From Bacteroidota bacterium (lineage in GTDB: Bacteria > Bacteroidota > Bacteroidia > Chitinophagales > Chitinophagaceae): a DNA stretch of 64,000 bases. The stretch's first letter is position 1. Each line of letters begins with the position of its first letter. The stretch spans positions 26,539-90,538 of the forward strand of contig JAEYWX010000019.1 in the NCBI GenBank assembly GCA_023428755.1. The letters are read 5' to 3'. Below the pieces are notes generated by a model. It saw only the letters and a program-made list of their open reading frames with translations, ran no database searches and was not told the DNA's origin. The position numbers and the translations under genes are program-made. Positions 1-9,081 of the stretch are shown here, piece by piece.

Positions 1-1459
1 AAATTTTGTGCTCGTACAACGCAACCAGTTCGCCTAACGCAAACGGTGTGATCTTCTTCAAGAGAATTGAGTTAGTAGGACGATTGCCTTCAAATATTTT
101 GTACGGAACCAGTTCTTCTTTTACGCCTTCTGCAATCACTTCTTCTTTGCTTTTGCCGTTCATGAGTGCTTCTGTTTGTGCAAAGAAGTTGCTCATGAGT
201 TTGGGATGATGATCGCTCAGTGGATTATGACTGATAGCAGGTGCAATAAAATCAGCGGGAATTAAATGTGTGCCTTGGTGAATTAATTGATAGAATGAAT
301 GTTGCCCATTGGTACCCGGCTCTCCCCAAATAATGGGGCCTGTGCTGTAATCAACTTTGTTACCACTGCGATCAACATACTTTCCATTACTTTCCATATT
401 CCCTTGCTGAAAATACGCTGCGAAGCGATGCAGGTATTGATCGTAAGGAAGTATTGCTTCACTCTTCGCATCAAAGAAGTTCACATACCAAATACCCAGC
501 AATGCCATGATTGCCGGAATATTGGTTTCAAATTTTTCTGTGCGGAAATGTTCATCAGCCTGGTAAGCACCTTTCAGCAATTCTTCAAAATTGTTGTAAC
601 CGATTGTTAGTGCAATGGATAAACCAATAGCGCTCCATAAACTGTAACGGCCGCCAACCCAATCCCAGAATTCAAACATGTTGGCTTTGTCAATGCCGAA
701 TTTCACTACATCTTTTTCATTGGTTGATAAAGCGGCAAAATGTTTGGCTACATGTGCTTCGTCTTTTGCATGCTGCAAAAACCAGTTACGTGCACTGTGT
801 GCATTGGTCATGGTTTCCTGCGTGGTAAATGTTTTGGAAGCAATCAGAAACAAGGTTTCATCGGGAGTTACTTTCTTCAGTGTTTCAGCAATATGTGTAC
901 CGTCCACATTACTTACAAAGTAGGTTTCAATTCCTTCTACCCAATAAGGTTTCAGCGCTTCCGTCACCATTACCGGACCTAGATCGCTTCCGCCAATTCC
1001 AATATTGACGATGTATTTTATTTTCTTTCCGGTATAACCCTTCCATGCACCGCTGTGAATGTTGGCACAGAAATGTTTCATCTGCTCCAGTATACGTTTG
1101 ATATCGGGCATTACATCCTTTCCATCAACCAATACTTCTTTGCCGGAGAAATTACGAAGTGCTGTATGCAGCACGGCTCTTTTTTCGGTATGATTGATCA
1201 CATCGCCGTCAAACATTTTATCAATGGCCTCTTTCACTTTGCACTCATCTGCTAACTGCAACAGCAACTGTATGGTTTCTTCAGTAATGATGTTTTTTGA
1301 ATAATCAAACACCAGGTCGGTAGCACAGGTACTGAATTTTGAAAAACGATTTGCATCTTTCTGAAACAAATCACGCATGTGCACTTTTTTCATTTGAAGA
1401 GCATGAGCTGCTAATTGTTGCCAGGCGTTTGTTGTTGTTGGGTTAATCGATGAGAGCAT
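1..1459 (-). CDS. pgi: Glucose-6-phosphate isomerase (partial, C-terminus outside window)
   Basis: Cytoplasmic glycolytic enzyme interconverting glucose-6-phosphate and fructose-6-phosphate. From the ATG at 1457-1459 the minus strand reads 486 residues with no stop and runs off the left edge; the family is about 550 residues, so roughly 60 C-terminal residues are missing only because of the window edge. Visible family signatures are NIGIGGSDLGP, SKTFTTQET, GGRYSLWSAIGL, the QQGNMESNGK stretch with the catalytic Glu, and GTNGQHSFYQLIHQGT with the catalytic His. It starts 37 nt downstream of ribF on the same strand and may be co-transcribed with it. Confidence 0.97.
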   Translation of the reverse strand, partial: MLSSINPTTTNAWQQLAAHALQMKKVHMRDLFQKDANRFSKFSTCATDLVFDYSKNIITEETIQLLLQLADECKVKEAIDKMFDGDVINHTEKRAVLHTALRNFSGKEVLVDGKDVMPDIKRILEQMKHFCANIHSGAWKGYTGKKIKYIVNIGIGGSDLGPVMVTEALKPYWVEGIETYFVSNVDGTHIAETLKKVTPDETLFLIASKTFTTQETMTNAHSARNWFLQHAKDEAHVAKHFAALSTNEKDVVKFGIDKANMFEFWDWVGGRYSLWSAIGLSIALTIGYNNFEELLKGAYQADEHFRTEKFETNIPAIMALLGIWYVNFFDAKSEAILPYDQYLHRFAAYFQQGNMESNGKYVDRSGNKVDYSTGPIIWGEPGTNGQHSFYQLIHQGTHLIPADFIAPAISHNPLSDHHPKLMSNFFAQTEALMNGKSKEEVIAEGVKEELVPYKIFEGNRPTNSILLKKITPFALGELVALYEHKI

Positions 1460-1496
1460 ATTCGTAACGTTTAGTAATAGTTGTTTACTTGATCAG

Positions 1497-2429
1497 CTAT
1501 TCAGCTAATTTACTGAGTGAGTTTTCTTTGTCTTTGTGTAATTGTTCCACCAGTTTTTCCAATCCGTCAAACTTCACTTCATTCCGTAAGTGAAAACGAA
1601 CATACACTTTTAAATGACGGTTGTAAATATCTTCGTTAAAATCAAACAAATGCACTTCCACACTGCGGCGTGTACCATCCACTGTTGGCCGGTTACCGAT
1701 ATTCATCATTCCTTTCAGCATTCTGGTTTCACCTTCAATCTGCGCTTCCACTGCATACACGCCATTGGCCGGAACTAATTTATCAGCATCCTGTATTTGC
1801 AGGTTGGCAGTGGGGTAGCCCAGCTTCCGTCCGAGTTTATTTCCTTCAATGATATTGCCTTTGAAAAAGTAAGGATAACCTAACAATTGATTGGCTGTTT
1901 CCACTTCACCGTTCGACAAGGCCTGCCGGATTTTAGTAGAACTAATCGCCACTTCATTGATCAACTGCTGTGGAATTTCTTTCACCGTGTATTTGTATTG
2001 CCCGCCCATTTGTTCCAGCAGGCGGTAATCACCTTCACGGTTATTGCCAAACTTATGATCGTAACCAATGATAATGAGTGATGGATGAAAACGATCCACC
2101 AAAAAATCTTTGATGTATTGCTGTGCTGTTTGTTCCGAAAATTCTTTGTTGAAGGGAACAACTACAAGATTATCTAACCCCTGTTGCTTCAGTAATTCGA
2201 TCCGCTCGTCCAGTGCGGTGAGTTCGGCAATGAATTTGTCGGGCTGCACCACTTTGCGGGGATGTGGATAAAAGCTGATGAGTACCGATTCGCCACCCGT
2301 TGCCGTTGCTTCCGTGAGGAGCTGGCGGATGATCTGCTGATGACCGAGATGCACACCATCAAAGGTGCCGATGGTGAGAACGGCCCTGTTAAAAACGGGC
2401 AACTGCTGCAGACTTCTGTAAACCTTCAT
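1497..2429 (-). CDS. ribF: Bifunctional riboflavin kinase / FAD synthetase
   Basis: Makes FMN from riboflavin and then FAD from FMN in the cytoplasm. The 310-residue product has the N-terminal adenylyltransferase domain (GTFDGVHLGHQQ, the HxGH nucleotide-binding site, and IIGYDHKFG) and the C-terminal flavokinase domain with the PTAN motif in LGYPTANLQ. I chose the ATG at 2427-2429 (MKVYRSL), which fits the family N-terminus; an upstream in-frame ATG would run into the divergent purM promoter. A TACTTTTG box lies on the minus strand 12 nt upstream. Length is normal. Confidence 0.96.
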   Translation of the reverse strand: MKVYRSLQQLPVFNRAVLTIGTFDGVHLGHQQIIRQLLTEATATGGESVLISFYPHPRKVVQPDKFIAELTALDERIELLKQQGLDNLVVVPFNKEFSEQTAQQYIKDFLVDRFHPSLIIIGYDHKFGNNREGDYRLLEQMGGQYKYTVKEIPQQLINEVAISSTKIRQALSNGEVETANQLLGYPYFFKGNIIEGNKLGRKLGYPTANLQIQDADKLVPANGVYAVEAQIEGETRMLKGMMNIGNRPTVDGTRRSVEVHLFDFNEDIYNRHLKVYVRFHLRNEVKFDGLEKLVEQLHKDKENSLSKLAE

Positions 2430-2441
2430 AATTTGAAGTGG

Positions 2442-2449
2442 CAAAAGTA
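2442..2449 (-). promoter_or_regulatory. Bacteroidota -7 box for ribF
   Basis: The minus strand reads TACTTTTG, an exact match to the TAnnTTTG -7 element of the Bacteroidota primary sigma factor, ending 12 nt before the ribF ATG. I see no clear -33 TTG at the right distance. The implied leader is very short. Confidence 0.45.
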
Positions 2450-2472
2450 ACACATTTGATGCGTGGAAGTGT

Positions 2473-2480
2473 TAGTTTTG
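2473..2480 (+). promoter_or_regulatory. Bacteroidota -7 box for purM
   Basis: TAGTTTTG matches TAnnTTTG and lies 20 nt before the purM ATG at 2501. A TTTG at 2455-2458 is only 14 nt upstream, closer than the usual 19-21, so the -33 element is uncertain. The ribF box lies 24 nt away on the other strand, so the two divergent promoters overlap. Confidence 0.45.
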
Positions 2481-2500
2481 CGGCTCTCAAACAAAGCAGT

Positions 2501-3673
2501 ATGTCTTTATACAATCAACGGGGCGTTTCGGCACAAAAGGAAGAAGTACACAAAGCAGTTGAACATCTCGACCAGGGATTATACCCCAACGCTTTTTGCA
2601 AACTCTATCCCGATTATTTGGGTGGCGATGCTGATTGGGTGAATGTAACCCATGCCGATGGTGCCGGTACCAAAAGTATTCTAGCTTATTTGTACTGGAA
2701 AGAAACCGGTAACGCATCTGTATGGAAAGGCATTGCACAGGATGCCATTGTAATGAACCTCGATGACCTGCTTTGTGTTGGCATTTACGATAACATTTTA
2801 TTTTCTTCCACAGTTGACCGGAACAAAACACTGATCCCCGGTGAAGTGTTGGAACAAATTATCAATGGCTCGGCTGAATTGTTTGCACAGTTGAAAGAGT
2901 ATGGCGTAAACATTCATTACCTCGGTGGAGAAACGGCTGACGTAGGTGATGTAGTGCGTACCATTGCGGTAAACGGCACCATGACGGCACGCTGGCCAAA
3001 GAACAAAGTGATCTGCAACGATAAAATAAAAGCCGGTGATGTGATTCTTGGACTGGCAGGATTTGGACAGGCGAATTACGAAACATCGTACAACAGCGGT
3101 TTGGGCAGTAATGGTTTAACCAGTGCCCGACACGATGTGTTAGAAAAATATTATGCACATCATTTTCCTGAAACATTTGAAGCAAAGCTGAAAGATGAAG
3201 TGGTGTACATTGGTAAACATCGGTTAGCTGATGAAGTACAATTACCAAATGGCGAAACATCATTGATCGGCCGCTTGTTGTTATCTCCCACAAGAACCTT
3301 TGCGCCTGTATTGAAACAAATACTGGAGAATCATTTTGATGCAGTACATGGCTTGATCCATTGCAGTGGTGGCGGACAAACCAAGTGTATGAAATATTTA
3401 CCAGGGCCAATGAAGGTTGTAAAAGATAATCTGTTTACACCACCCATTATTTTTGATTTGATTCAGGAAGCTTCCGGTGCTGATGCACGTGAAATGTACC
3501 AGGTGTTTAACATGGGAACACGTTTGGAAATCTATACAAACGAAAAAGATGCTGATACATTGATCAACATCTCAAAATCGTTTGGCGTAGATGCACAAGT
3601 GATTGGCAGGGTAGAAGCGAGTGAGAAAAAAGAGTTGCTGATTAAATTGAAAGATGAAGAATTAGTGTTTTAG
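2501..3673 (+). CDS. purM: Phosphoribosylformylglycinamidine cyclo-ligase (AIR synthase), Bacteroidota form
   Basis: Fifth step of purine synthesis: ATP-dependent closure of FGAM to aminoimidazole ribonucleotide, in the cytoplasm. The 390-residue protein shows the PurM fold with VTHADGAGTKSILAY, AQDAIVMNLDDLLCVG and YLGGETADVGDVV. These match the longer, divergent PurM typical of Bacteroidota rather than the ~345-residue enterobacterial enzyme. The start MSLYNQRGVSAQ at 2501 is preferred over an earlier in-frame ATG because the earlier one lies upstream of the probable promoter. It is divergent from ribF and transcribed alone. Confidence 0.9.
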   Translation: MSLYNQRGVSAQKEEVHKAVEHLDQGLYPNAFCKLYPDYLGGDADWVNVTHADGAGTKSILAYLYWKETGNASVWKGIAQDAIVMNLDDLLCVGIYDNILFSSTVDRNKTLIPGEVLEQIINGSAELFAQLKEYGVNIHYLGGETADVGDVVRTIAVNGTMTARWPKNKVICNDKIKAGDVILGLAGFGQANYETSYNSGLGSNGLTSARHDVLEKYYAHHFPETFEAKLKDEVVYIGKHRLADEVQLPNGETSLIGRLLLSPTRTFAPVLKQILENHFDAVHGLIHCSGGGQTKCMKYLPGPMKVVKDNLFTPPIIFDLIQEASGADAREMYQVFNMGTRLEIYTNEKDADTLINISKSFGVDAQVIGRVEASEKKELLIKLKDEELVF

Positions 3674-4070
3674 TATAGAGAGAAAATAATTGTGGGCACT
3701 TTCTTGATTACGTTACCCGACATAACTTTTATGTCATCAATTGTTACAGTTGTTCCCGGTTCACATCTTTCTAAAAAACGGAGAACATCTTTTGTAAAGA
3801 GGTTGCCTTTTACATCAGTTAAGAATCCCGGTGCTGTTTCAAAACCTTGTCCCTGAAAATAAATTGTATAAGATGTAACTACGGCAGAGCTGTCAGGCCC
3901 TTTCACTTCTATCTTTTTTGCAGCTTTAAATATTGCTGCCTGAATGTTACCCCCAAATGATCCGGCAACCATTGCGGTAGGGTCAACAATTTTTTAGGAC
4001 GAATCGTATCCGCTTGAGCAAATACGGTTGTAAAGCTAAGGGTCAAAAGAAATGTAAATATGTTTTTCAT
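3670..4070 (-). pseudogene. Secreted protein of unknown function, frame broken by one base in an A run
   Basis: Read from the ATG at 4068-4070 on the minus strand, the gene opens with a Sec signal peptide (MKNIFTFLLTLSFTTVFAQ), then ADTIRPKK. The frame is then lost at a run of six A residues (T run at 3990-3995 on the plus strand). One extra A would join it to KIVDPTAMVAGSFGGN and a 100-residue frame that ends at 3670. The restored protein would be about 133 residues. Its body (TSYTIYFQGQGFE, DVLRFLERCEPGTTVTIDDIKV) weakly recalls the GldM C-terminal domain, but I do not assign it. The last 4 nt overlap the purM end in convergent orientation. The defect may be real, an assembly error in a homopolymer, or a slippage site. 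Confidence 0.7.
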
Positions 4071-4161
4071 TTCGATTGTGGTTTAATAAAGCATTAGAAA
4101 TTTTTCGTCATCATCTTTATGGCATCGCTATTGTCGAAAAAAGGATTCGTTCTAAATTAAA

Positions 4162-4587
4162 TTAATCTACGGGAGGCCTAAAGGTTACCTTTTGTCTTCT
4201 CCATGCTTTTACAGGTTTGCCATTAATTGTAGCAGGTTTCCATTTTGGTCCTTTTTTAACGGCATTTGTAAGTACGTCAGCTAAACTTGTGCTTTTCATA
4301 GTAAGGGCTTCTACATTAGTAACGCTTCCATCACGATCAACGATAAATTGTACTTCGCATGTACCAACACTTGGCTTGTTCCGCATAATTTTTTTAATAT
4401 TTTTCTCAATTGCAGTTCTGATATATTCGTTCCATACCGTTTCTCCGCCGGGGAAAGAGGCTTCCACTTCTACTTTTTGAAAAACTGAATCTGAAATAAT
4501 CAGTTCTGTTGATTTAGTTGTATCAACTTGTTGTGCAGAAAGCGTGCAGGAAACAAACAGGGAGATTAGAATCAATAAGTTTTTCAT
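4162..4587 (-). CDS. Secreted TonB C-terminal-like protein
   Basis: The 141-residue protein starts with a Sec signal peptide (MKNLLILISLFVSCTLSAQQ) and carries a TonB C-terminal-like domain: FPGGETVWNEYIRTAIEKN, GTCEVQFIVDRDGSVTNVEAL and GPKWKPATINGKPVKAW are the usual family blocks. There is no N-terminal membrane anchor or proline-rich spacer, so it is not a complete energy-transducing TonB. Such free periplasmic TonB-domain proteins are common in Bacteroidota and their role is not known. It lies upstream of the broken secreted-protein gene on the same strand and divergent from ftsE. Confidence 0.8.
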   Translation of the reverse strand: MKNLLILISLFVSCTLSAQQVDTTKSTELIISDSVFQKVEVEASFPGGETVWNEYIRTAIEKNIKKIMRNKPSVGTCEVQFIVDRDGSVTNVEALTMKSTSLADVLTNAVKKGPKWKPATINGKPVKAWRRQKVTFRPPVD

Positions 4588-4625
4588 AAAATCAAATCAG
4601 TGTCTTTATAAGTTTGTGAATTGTC

Positions 4626-4633
4626 TATTTTTG
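4626..4633 (+). promoter_or_regulatory. Bacteroidota -7 box for ftsE
   Basis: TATTTTTG matches TAnnTTTG and ends 16 nt before the ftsE ATG. No TTG is found at the expected 17-23 nt upstream. Confidence 0.4.
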
Positions 4634-4649
4634 CCAAAAGCCAAATATA

Positions 4650-5336
4650 ATGCCTCCAATTGTAGAAATAAAGAACGTAAACATTTACCAGAGCGGAAAT
4701 TTGATCCTCAGTGATGTAAACCTTACTGTAAATCAGGGCGAGTTTGTGTACCTCGTAGGTAAAACCGGAACAGGCAAATCATCCTTGCTCAAAACACTGT
4801 ATGGTGAATTGCCATTAACAGAAGGCGATGCAACAGTGGCCGGGTTTAACCTGCGACAAATGGATTGGAAGAAAGTGCCATTTCTCCGCCGCAGCCTGGG
4901 TGTAGTGTTTCAGGATTTTCAGTTACTCACCGACCGGAACGTACACGAGAATTTAAAATTTGTGTTGAAGGCAACCGGTTGGAAAGATGAAAACCTGATG
5001 GAAGAAAAGATCAACGATGTATTGGATAAAGTGGGACTGAAATCGAAAGGCTTTAAAATGACTTTTGAAATGAGTGGAGGTGAACAGCAGCGTGTTGATA
5101 TTGCACGTGCCTTACTCAACTCTCCGAAATTAATATTGGCCGATGAGCCTACGGGAAACCTTGACCCCGAAACAAGCGATGAGATTATGCACCTGCTCAT
5201 ACAAGTGGCAAAGGATTACAATACGGCAGTAATCATGGCTACCCACGATTTCATGGTGATCAAAAAATTCCCTGCACGTCTTGTAAAAACAGAAGGCGGT
5301 AAAGTATGGGATAATGCTAGTGTAGAGTATGCATAA
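4650..5336 (+). CDS. ftsE: Cell division ATP-binding protein FtsE
   Basis: ATPase of the FtsEX complex, which acts at the inner face of the division septum to activate cell-wall hydrolases. The 228 residues carry Walker A GKTGTGKS (37-44), the Q-loop VVFQDFQLL, the ABC signature MSGGEQQRVDIARA, and Walker B LILADEPTGNLD. It could be mistaken for a LolD/MacB-type ATPase, but the overall pattern and size fit FtsE. No ftsX follows; the gene overlaps the convergent glycosyltransferase by 20 nt. Confidence 0.88.
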   Translation: MPPIVEIKNVNIYQSGNLILSDVNLTVNQGEFVYLVGKTGTGKSSLLKTLYGELPLTEGDATVAGFNLRQMDWKKVPFLRRSLGVVFQDFQLLTDRNVHENLKFVLKATGWKDENLMEEKINDVLDKVGLKSKGFKMTFEMSGGEQQRVDIARALLNSPKLILADEPTGNLDPETSDEIMHLLIQVAKDYNTAVIMATHDFMVIKKFPARLVKTEGGKVWDNASVEYA

Positions 5337-6435
5337 GCTGCTCTGCATTTTTTTTGTTATTGAAATGCTGCTGCAGCAAGCCTTCTCTTAATTCAACATC
5401 ATCGTCTGTAAACGCTTTGTGAAACAGGCGGAACGCATGGTATTTCAATTCTGTTGGATTATTGGCCAGTTGGCATGCTTTTTCCAAGCCGGTACCATGC
5501 AACATCGCATCATTCACCAGTACATGCCGCCCTTTGAACAAAGCATTCAGCAACTTCAGTTTAATACCCGATTGCGTGAACGATGGCAGTATATGCAGTT
5601 GTGCCTTGTGCATCAGATCATTTAGCTCGGCTTCCGATGGATTGGCAACAATACAGGTATGCGGTCGTTTATGCGCCAGCTCAATCAATTTGGCTGATGG
5701 ATTTTTTCCCGCCACCACAAACGGTATCTCAAGATCACGAAAAATTTTCTCCAGCAGCCACGTAGCTGTTTTTTCATTTTCAGCAACTGATAAATTCCCA
5801 TGATACAGCGCAAATGTTCCTGTTCCGGTTTTACAGGTTACCATATTGTTGGGTATAAACGCCGGTAAATACGAAACATGATCTGCTTTGAACTGTTTTT
5901 TATACGTCGCACAATCCTGTTGCGACAGTGCCAGTATGGGATAATCTTTCAATGTGGCTTCGTATCGTTTGAGTAACCTGCTTTCATGATGCATGTATGC
6001 TTTCCGAACCATGGATATTTCCCATTGCCCTACTTGTTTGTAATATTCAAACTCAGTATTGTGCAAACGGATGGCGATGTTTTTTTTCGTTACAGCACCA
6101 GTTGCAAGTCCGTACGTTGTGTGTACCCCTTCAAACAAAACAGGATGTTCGTCTGCATTCAAACGTTTCCACAAAGCTTCATCGTTGCGGGAAGCAACAA
6201 TATATGGCAGTTGAAGGGAGAAACCTTTATGCCCTTCCTGGCGGGGATAATAATGAACCGATGCACAATATTTTTCGAGCTCGGGTTGAATGCCTCTTCC
6301 ATATTCAAAGCAATGCAGGTGTACGGCCACGCCAATTGCATGCAGTGCTTTTATTTTATAAAACACATCGATCACGCCTCCGTAATCGGCGGGAAAAGGA
6401 ACATCAAACGAAACGATATGTAATTGTTTATTCAA
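5317..6435 (-). CDS. Glycosyltransferase (GT-B fold)
   Basis: A 372-residue cytoplasmic transferase. The N-terminal half begins with HIVSFDVPFPADYGGVIDVFYK, the glycine-rich acceptor-side loop of GT-B enzymes, and the C-terminal half has FALYHGNLSVAENE and AQLHILPSFTQSGIKLKLLNAL, a GT4-like donor-binding region. Its start overlaps the end of the upstream glycosyltransferase by 8 nt, so the two are translated from one message. Donor and acceptor cannot be told; a surface polysaccharide or glycolipid is the likely product. Confidence 0.82.
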   Translation of the reverse strand: MNKQLHIVSFDVPFPADYGGVIDVFYKIKALHAIGVAVHLHCFEYGRGIQPELEKYCASVHYYPRQEGHKGFSLQLPYIVASRNDEALWKRLNADEHPVLFEGVHTTYGLATGAVTKKNIAIRLHNTEFEYYKQVGQWEISMVRKAYMHHESRLLKRYEATLKDYPILALSQQDCATYKKQFKADHVSYLPAFIPNNMVTCKTGTGTFALYHGNLSVAENEKTATWLLEKIFRDLEIPFVVAGKNPSAKLIELAHKRPHTCIVANPSEAELNDLMHKAQLHILPSFTQSGIKLKLLNALFKGRHVLVNDAMLHGTGLEKACQLANNPTELKYHAFRLFHKAFTDDDVELREGLLQQHFNNKKNAEQLMHTLH

Positions 6436-7528
6436 GGATATGTTTGTAAAATGAAATAAGTATTTTTTCTTCCTGCTGCCAGTTCAACGCTTCCGCTGCC
6501 CTTCTGCAGTTTGTTCGTAAACGTTCATATAAAACAGCGTCGGTAAGCAAAAGGTTTAAACCTGCTGCAATTGCTTCTTCGCTTGTATCGGCGATCAGCC
6601 ATGCAATTTCGTATTCTTCGTTGATCGAACGGTAAGCAGGATAGTCAACACATAGCTGCGGAATGCCTGCCTGTATATAATCAAAGAACCGGTTGGCCAG
6701 CGAAAGATAGTTACTGCGTCCGTTGTTTTCAAATAATGTGATACCGGCATAAGCCTGTGCTGTGATCGTTTTCAATTCCTGCGGTGTGCGTTTACCTTTC
6801 AGCAACACTTTGTTTTGCAGCTGCTGTTCACGAATCAACTGTTCTGTTTGCTGCAGGAAATTTCCATCGCCATAAATATGCAGCGGAACCGGTACATGTT
6901 TCATAGCGGGGATCAGTGTTTCAAAACTACGGCCTTCGTTAACTGCTCCCTGGTAGAGGAAGAAAGTGGAAGGTTGTTCGTAACCCGTAACATTTAACCC
7001 GTAACTTTTAGCGAACGGAACGTTTCTCACGAACTTATAATCTACACCATACATCTGCTTAAATTCATCTGCAATGGGTTTGCAAACGGTATATCCATGT
7101 TTGAATTGCGGAACAGCGTATCGTTCGATCCATTTCCAGATTTTGTAACGGGATGGACGTGTTACAATTTCTTTCATCTCACAAAACAACTCGTGTGCGT
7201 CGTACACACGTTTTGTATTTTTTAATTTCGATGCAAACAGGCAGGGGAGAATGGTATCCAGATCGATGGCACAGATACAATCTGCTTTTTGAAACAGCAG
7301 CCAAATAAACAAACGCAAATTATATTCAGCATAAAACAAAAACCCTTTGTTGGAAAAACAAGTCAATCGTTTTTGGGCAAATGGTTTACTGTCTATCGGC
7401 GAAGAATGGTTCAGCTTTCTGCCAACCAGTGTTACTGCATAACCCTGCTGCGCTAATGAACTGCAGATGCGGATCATCCGTTGATCGTAGGTCAGGTCAT
7501 TGGTTACAGTACAGATGATGTGTGGCAA
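6428..7528 (-). CDS. Glycosyltransferase, GT4-like
   Basis: A 366-residue GT-B transferase. Visible blocks are TNDLTYDQRMIRICSSLAQQGY at the N-terminus, YDAHELFCEMKEIV in the middle, and the C-terminal donor site ITLFENNGRSNYLSLANRFFDYIQAGIPQLC with its acidic residues. It is the first gene of a two-gene unit with the glycosyltransferase at 5317-6435. The specificity is unknown. No polymerase or flippase gene is nearby, so this is not a full polysaccharide locus. Confidence 0.83.
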   Translation of the reverse strand: MPHIICTVTNDLTYDQRMIRICSSLAQQGYAVTLVGRKLNHSSPIDSKPFAQKRLTCFSNKGFLFYAEYNLRLFIWLLFQKADCICAIDLDTILPCLFASKLKNTKRVYDAHELFCEMKEIVTRPSRYKIWKWIERYAVPQFKHGYTVCKPIADEFKQMYGVDYKFVRNVPFAKSYGLNVTGYEQPSTFFLYQGAVNEGRSFETLIPAMKHVPVPLHIYGDGNFLQQTEQLIREQQLQNKVLLKGKRTPQELKTITAQAYAGITLFENNGRSNYLSLANRFFDYIQAGIPQLCVDYPAYRSINEEYEIAWLIADTSEEAIAAGLNLLLTDAVLYERLRTNCRRAAEALNWQQEEKILISFYKHILE

Positions 7529-7576
7529 TGATGAAAAAAGATTTTGCGCAATTTACTGATTTGAAATTTGAATTGC

Positions 7577-8146
7577 TTAATCAGTTCGCTTGCCCAGCCA
7601 TATACCAATCGACAGGTTGGCGATCAATCCAAATTCCTTATCGATCAATGGCTGTAAAATGCTTGGTCCCACGTTCAGATCAAGACTGAAACGGTTCTTA
7701 TAGTTTCGTTGCAGTCCCCATACAATGCCGGCATCGTAAACCGGTGTAGCTGTAGTTATGGCATCTCCATTGTCAGGATAAAACGTTTCAATGCTGTAAC
7801 CGTACTTACTGCTCACAGCAAGATAGTTGGCTGAATTTCGGTTGATATTTTTACCCTTGTCCAACCGTTGCTGAAAATTGTAATAATATCTTCCCTCGGC
7901 AGTCAGCAGTGGGGTAGGTGCAAATGAAAAATGACTTCGTCCGTTGAGTAAGATGGTTTGCGAATACGAAAATCCGGGAAAAACAGAGGCTCTCAGTTTT
8001 ACAGTAAATGCATTGCCTGCTGCCATTTCATACGATATACCTGGCGAAAAAATCGTTGCTGTCAATAGGTTTTGCGTGTGCTTTTTTTCCTGTGCTTTGC
8101 TTTGAAACAAAAACAGGCAGGCTAAAATTGTGATGATAGGTTTCAT
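7577..8146 (-). CDS. Secreted, probable outer-membrane beta-barrel protein of unknown function
   Basis: The 189-residue protein has a signal peptide ending KAQ (MKPIITILACLFLFQSKAQ) and alternating hydrophobic/polar stretches such as FSFAPTPLLTAEGRYYYNF, RFSLDLNVGPSI and LIANLSIGIWLG, as in small outer-membrane barrels. No specific family is recognised. It is 48 nt upstream of the glycosyltransferase pair on the same strand and could be part of the same transcript. Confidence 0.65.
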   Translation of the reverse strand: MKPIITILACLFLFQSKAQEKKHTQNLLTATIFSPGISYEMAAGNAFTVKLRASVFPGFSYSQTILLNGRSHFSFAPTPLLTAEGRYYYNFQQRLDKGKNINRNSANYLAVSSKYGYSIETFYPDNGDAITTATPVYDAGIVWGLQRNYKNRFSLDLNVGPSILQPLIDKEFGLIANLSIGIWLGKRTD

Positions 8147-8228
8147 AAATAGTATTTCATCGAAAATAGAAAAACCTGTGAGGTTTTATCTTTTTTCGCC
8201 TGCCGATTGTCTATCTTAACTGTTCGTT

Positions 8229-8693
8229 ATGAATGAGCTCATCCACACATTTTATACAGCCTTTGCTAAAGGCGACTGGCAAACCATGGCCTCCTGCTAT
8301 CATCCCGATGCTACCTTTACCGATGAAGTATTTGTAGAGTTAAAAGGAAATGAAGTGATGGCGATGTGGCGCATGTTGCTGGAGCGGAGCAAAGGTGAAC
8401 TGGAGATTACCCACAGCCATGTACTATCCAATGCGCAAACAGGCAGTGCCGATTGGGTGGCGGTTTACATGTTCTCCACCACCGGCAGGAGGGTCATTAA
8501 CCGCATCCACGCCGAATTTGAATTCAAAGACGGAAAGATCGTTCGCCATACCGATTCGTTTGATCTGCACAAATGGGCCGCACAGGCGATGGGTTGGAAA
8601 GGGAAACTCTTGGGTGGCACCGCTTTTTTTCGCAAAAAAGTACAAAAAACAGCCTGGGAAAGCCTGAATCGCTATCTTTCCCGGAATTTTTAG
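8229..8693 (+). CDS. SnoaL-like / NTF2-fold protein
   Basis: A 154-residue cytoplasmic protein with the SnoaL-like pattern: FYTAFAKGDWQTMASCYHPDATFTDEVF at the start, then VLSNAQTGSADWVAVYMFSTTG and INRIHAEFEFKDGKIVRHTDSFDLHKWA. The fold encloses a small hydrophobic pocket; members are isomerases, cyclases or orphan proteins, so the substrate is unknown. It is a single gene between the barrel gene and rpsO. Confidence 0.82.
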   Translation: MNELIHTFYTAFAKGDWQTMASCYHPDATFTDEVFVELKGNEVMAMWRMLLERSKGELEITHSHVLSNAQTGSADWVAVYMFSTTGRRVINRIHAEFEFKDGKIVRHTDSFDLHKWAAQAMGWKGKLLGGTAFFRKKVQKTAWESLNRYLSRNF

Positions 8694-8705
8694 GCTGCCT
8701 TTTTC

Positions 8706-8735
8706 TTGCTTTTAAACAGTTTTCCCCTACCTTTG
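8706..8735 (+). promoter_or_regulatory. Promoter of rpsO (-33 TTG, -7 TACCTTTG)
   Basis: TTG at 8706-8708 and TACCTTTG at 8728-8735 are 19 nt apart, matching the Bacteroidota consensus TTG-N19-TAnnTTTG. The box ends 49 nt before the rpsO ATG. This is one of the two best promoter matches in the window. Confidence 0.65.
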
Positions 8736-8784
8736 CCGCCAATTTATAGATGAAAAATTTGGATGTCAATTAAAAAAATCTGAG

Positions 8785-9057
8785 ATGTCAGCAATTAAAA
8801 AAGAAAAAAAAGCAAGCATTTTTGCAACGTACGGTGGTAATGAAAAAAACACTGGTTCAACTGAAGGGCAGATCGCTCTCTTAACTGAGCGTATCAACCA
8901 CATCGCAACGCATCAGAAAGCAAATAAAAAAGATTTCTCCACAAACCGTGGATTGATGCAGTTGGTAGGTCAACGCAAGAGTTTACTCAGCTACCTGAGC
9001 AAAACTGATCTGCAAGGTTACCGTGCATTAATTGAGAAATTAGGTCTCCGCAAATAA
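8785..9057 (+). CDS. rpsO: 30S ribosomal protein S15
   Basis: The 90-residue S15 binds 16S rRNA in the platform of the small subunit. Family blocks are GSTEGQIALLTERINHI, HQKANKKDFSTNRGLMQLVGQRKSLLSYL and LGLRK at the end. A promoter precedes it and a hairpin followed by a T-rich stretch follows it. The rpsO-pnp order is the same as in many bacteria, where the two genes share regulation. Confidence 0.97.
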   Translation: MSAIKKEKKASIFATYGGNEKNTGSTEGQIALLTERINHIATHQKANKKDFSTNRGLMQLVGQRKSLLSYLSKTDLQGYRALIEKLGLRK

Positions 9058-9081
9058 TTACGGATATGTAATACAGCATTG

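Noticed and set aside
299..610. Plus-strand open frame opposite pgi
   Set aside because: Lies entirely within well-conserved pgi coding sequence and resembles no protein.
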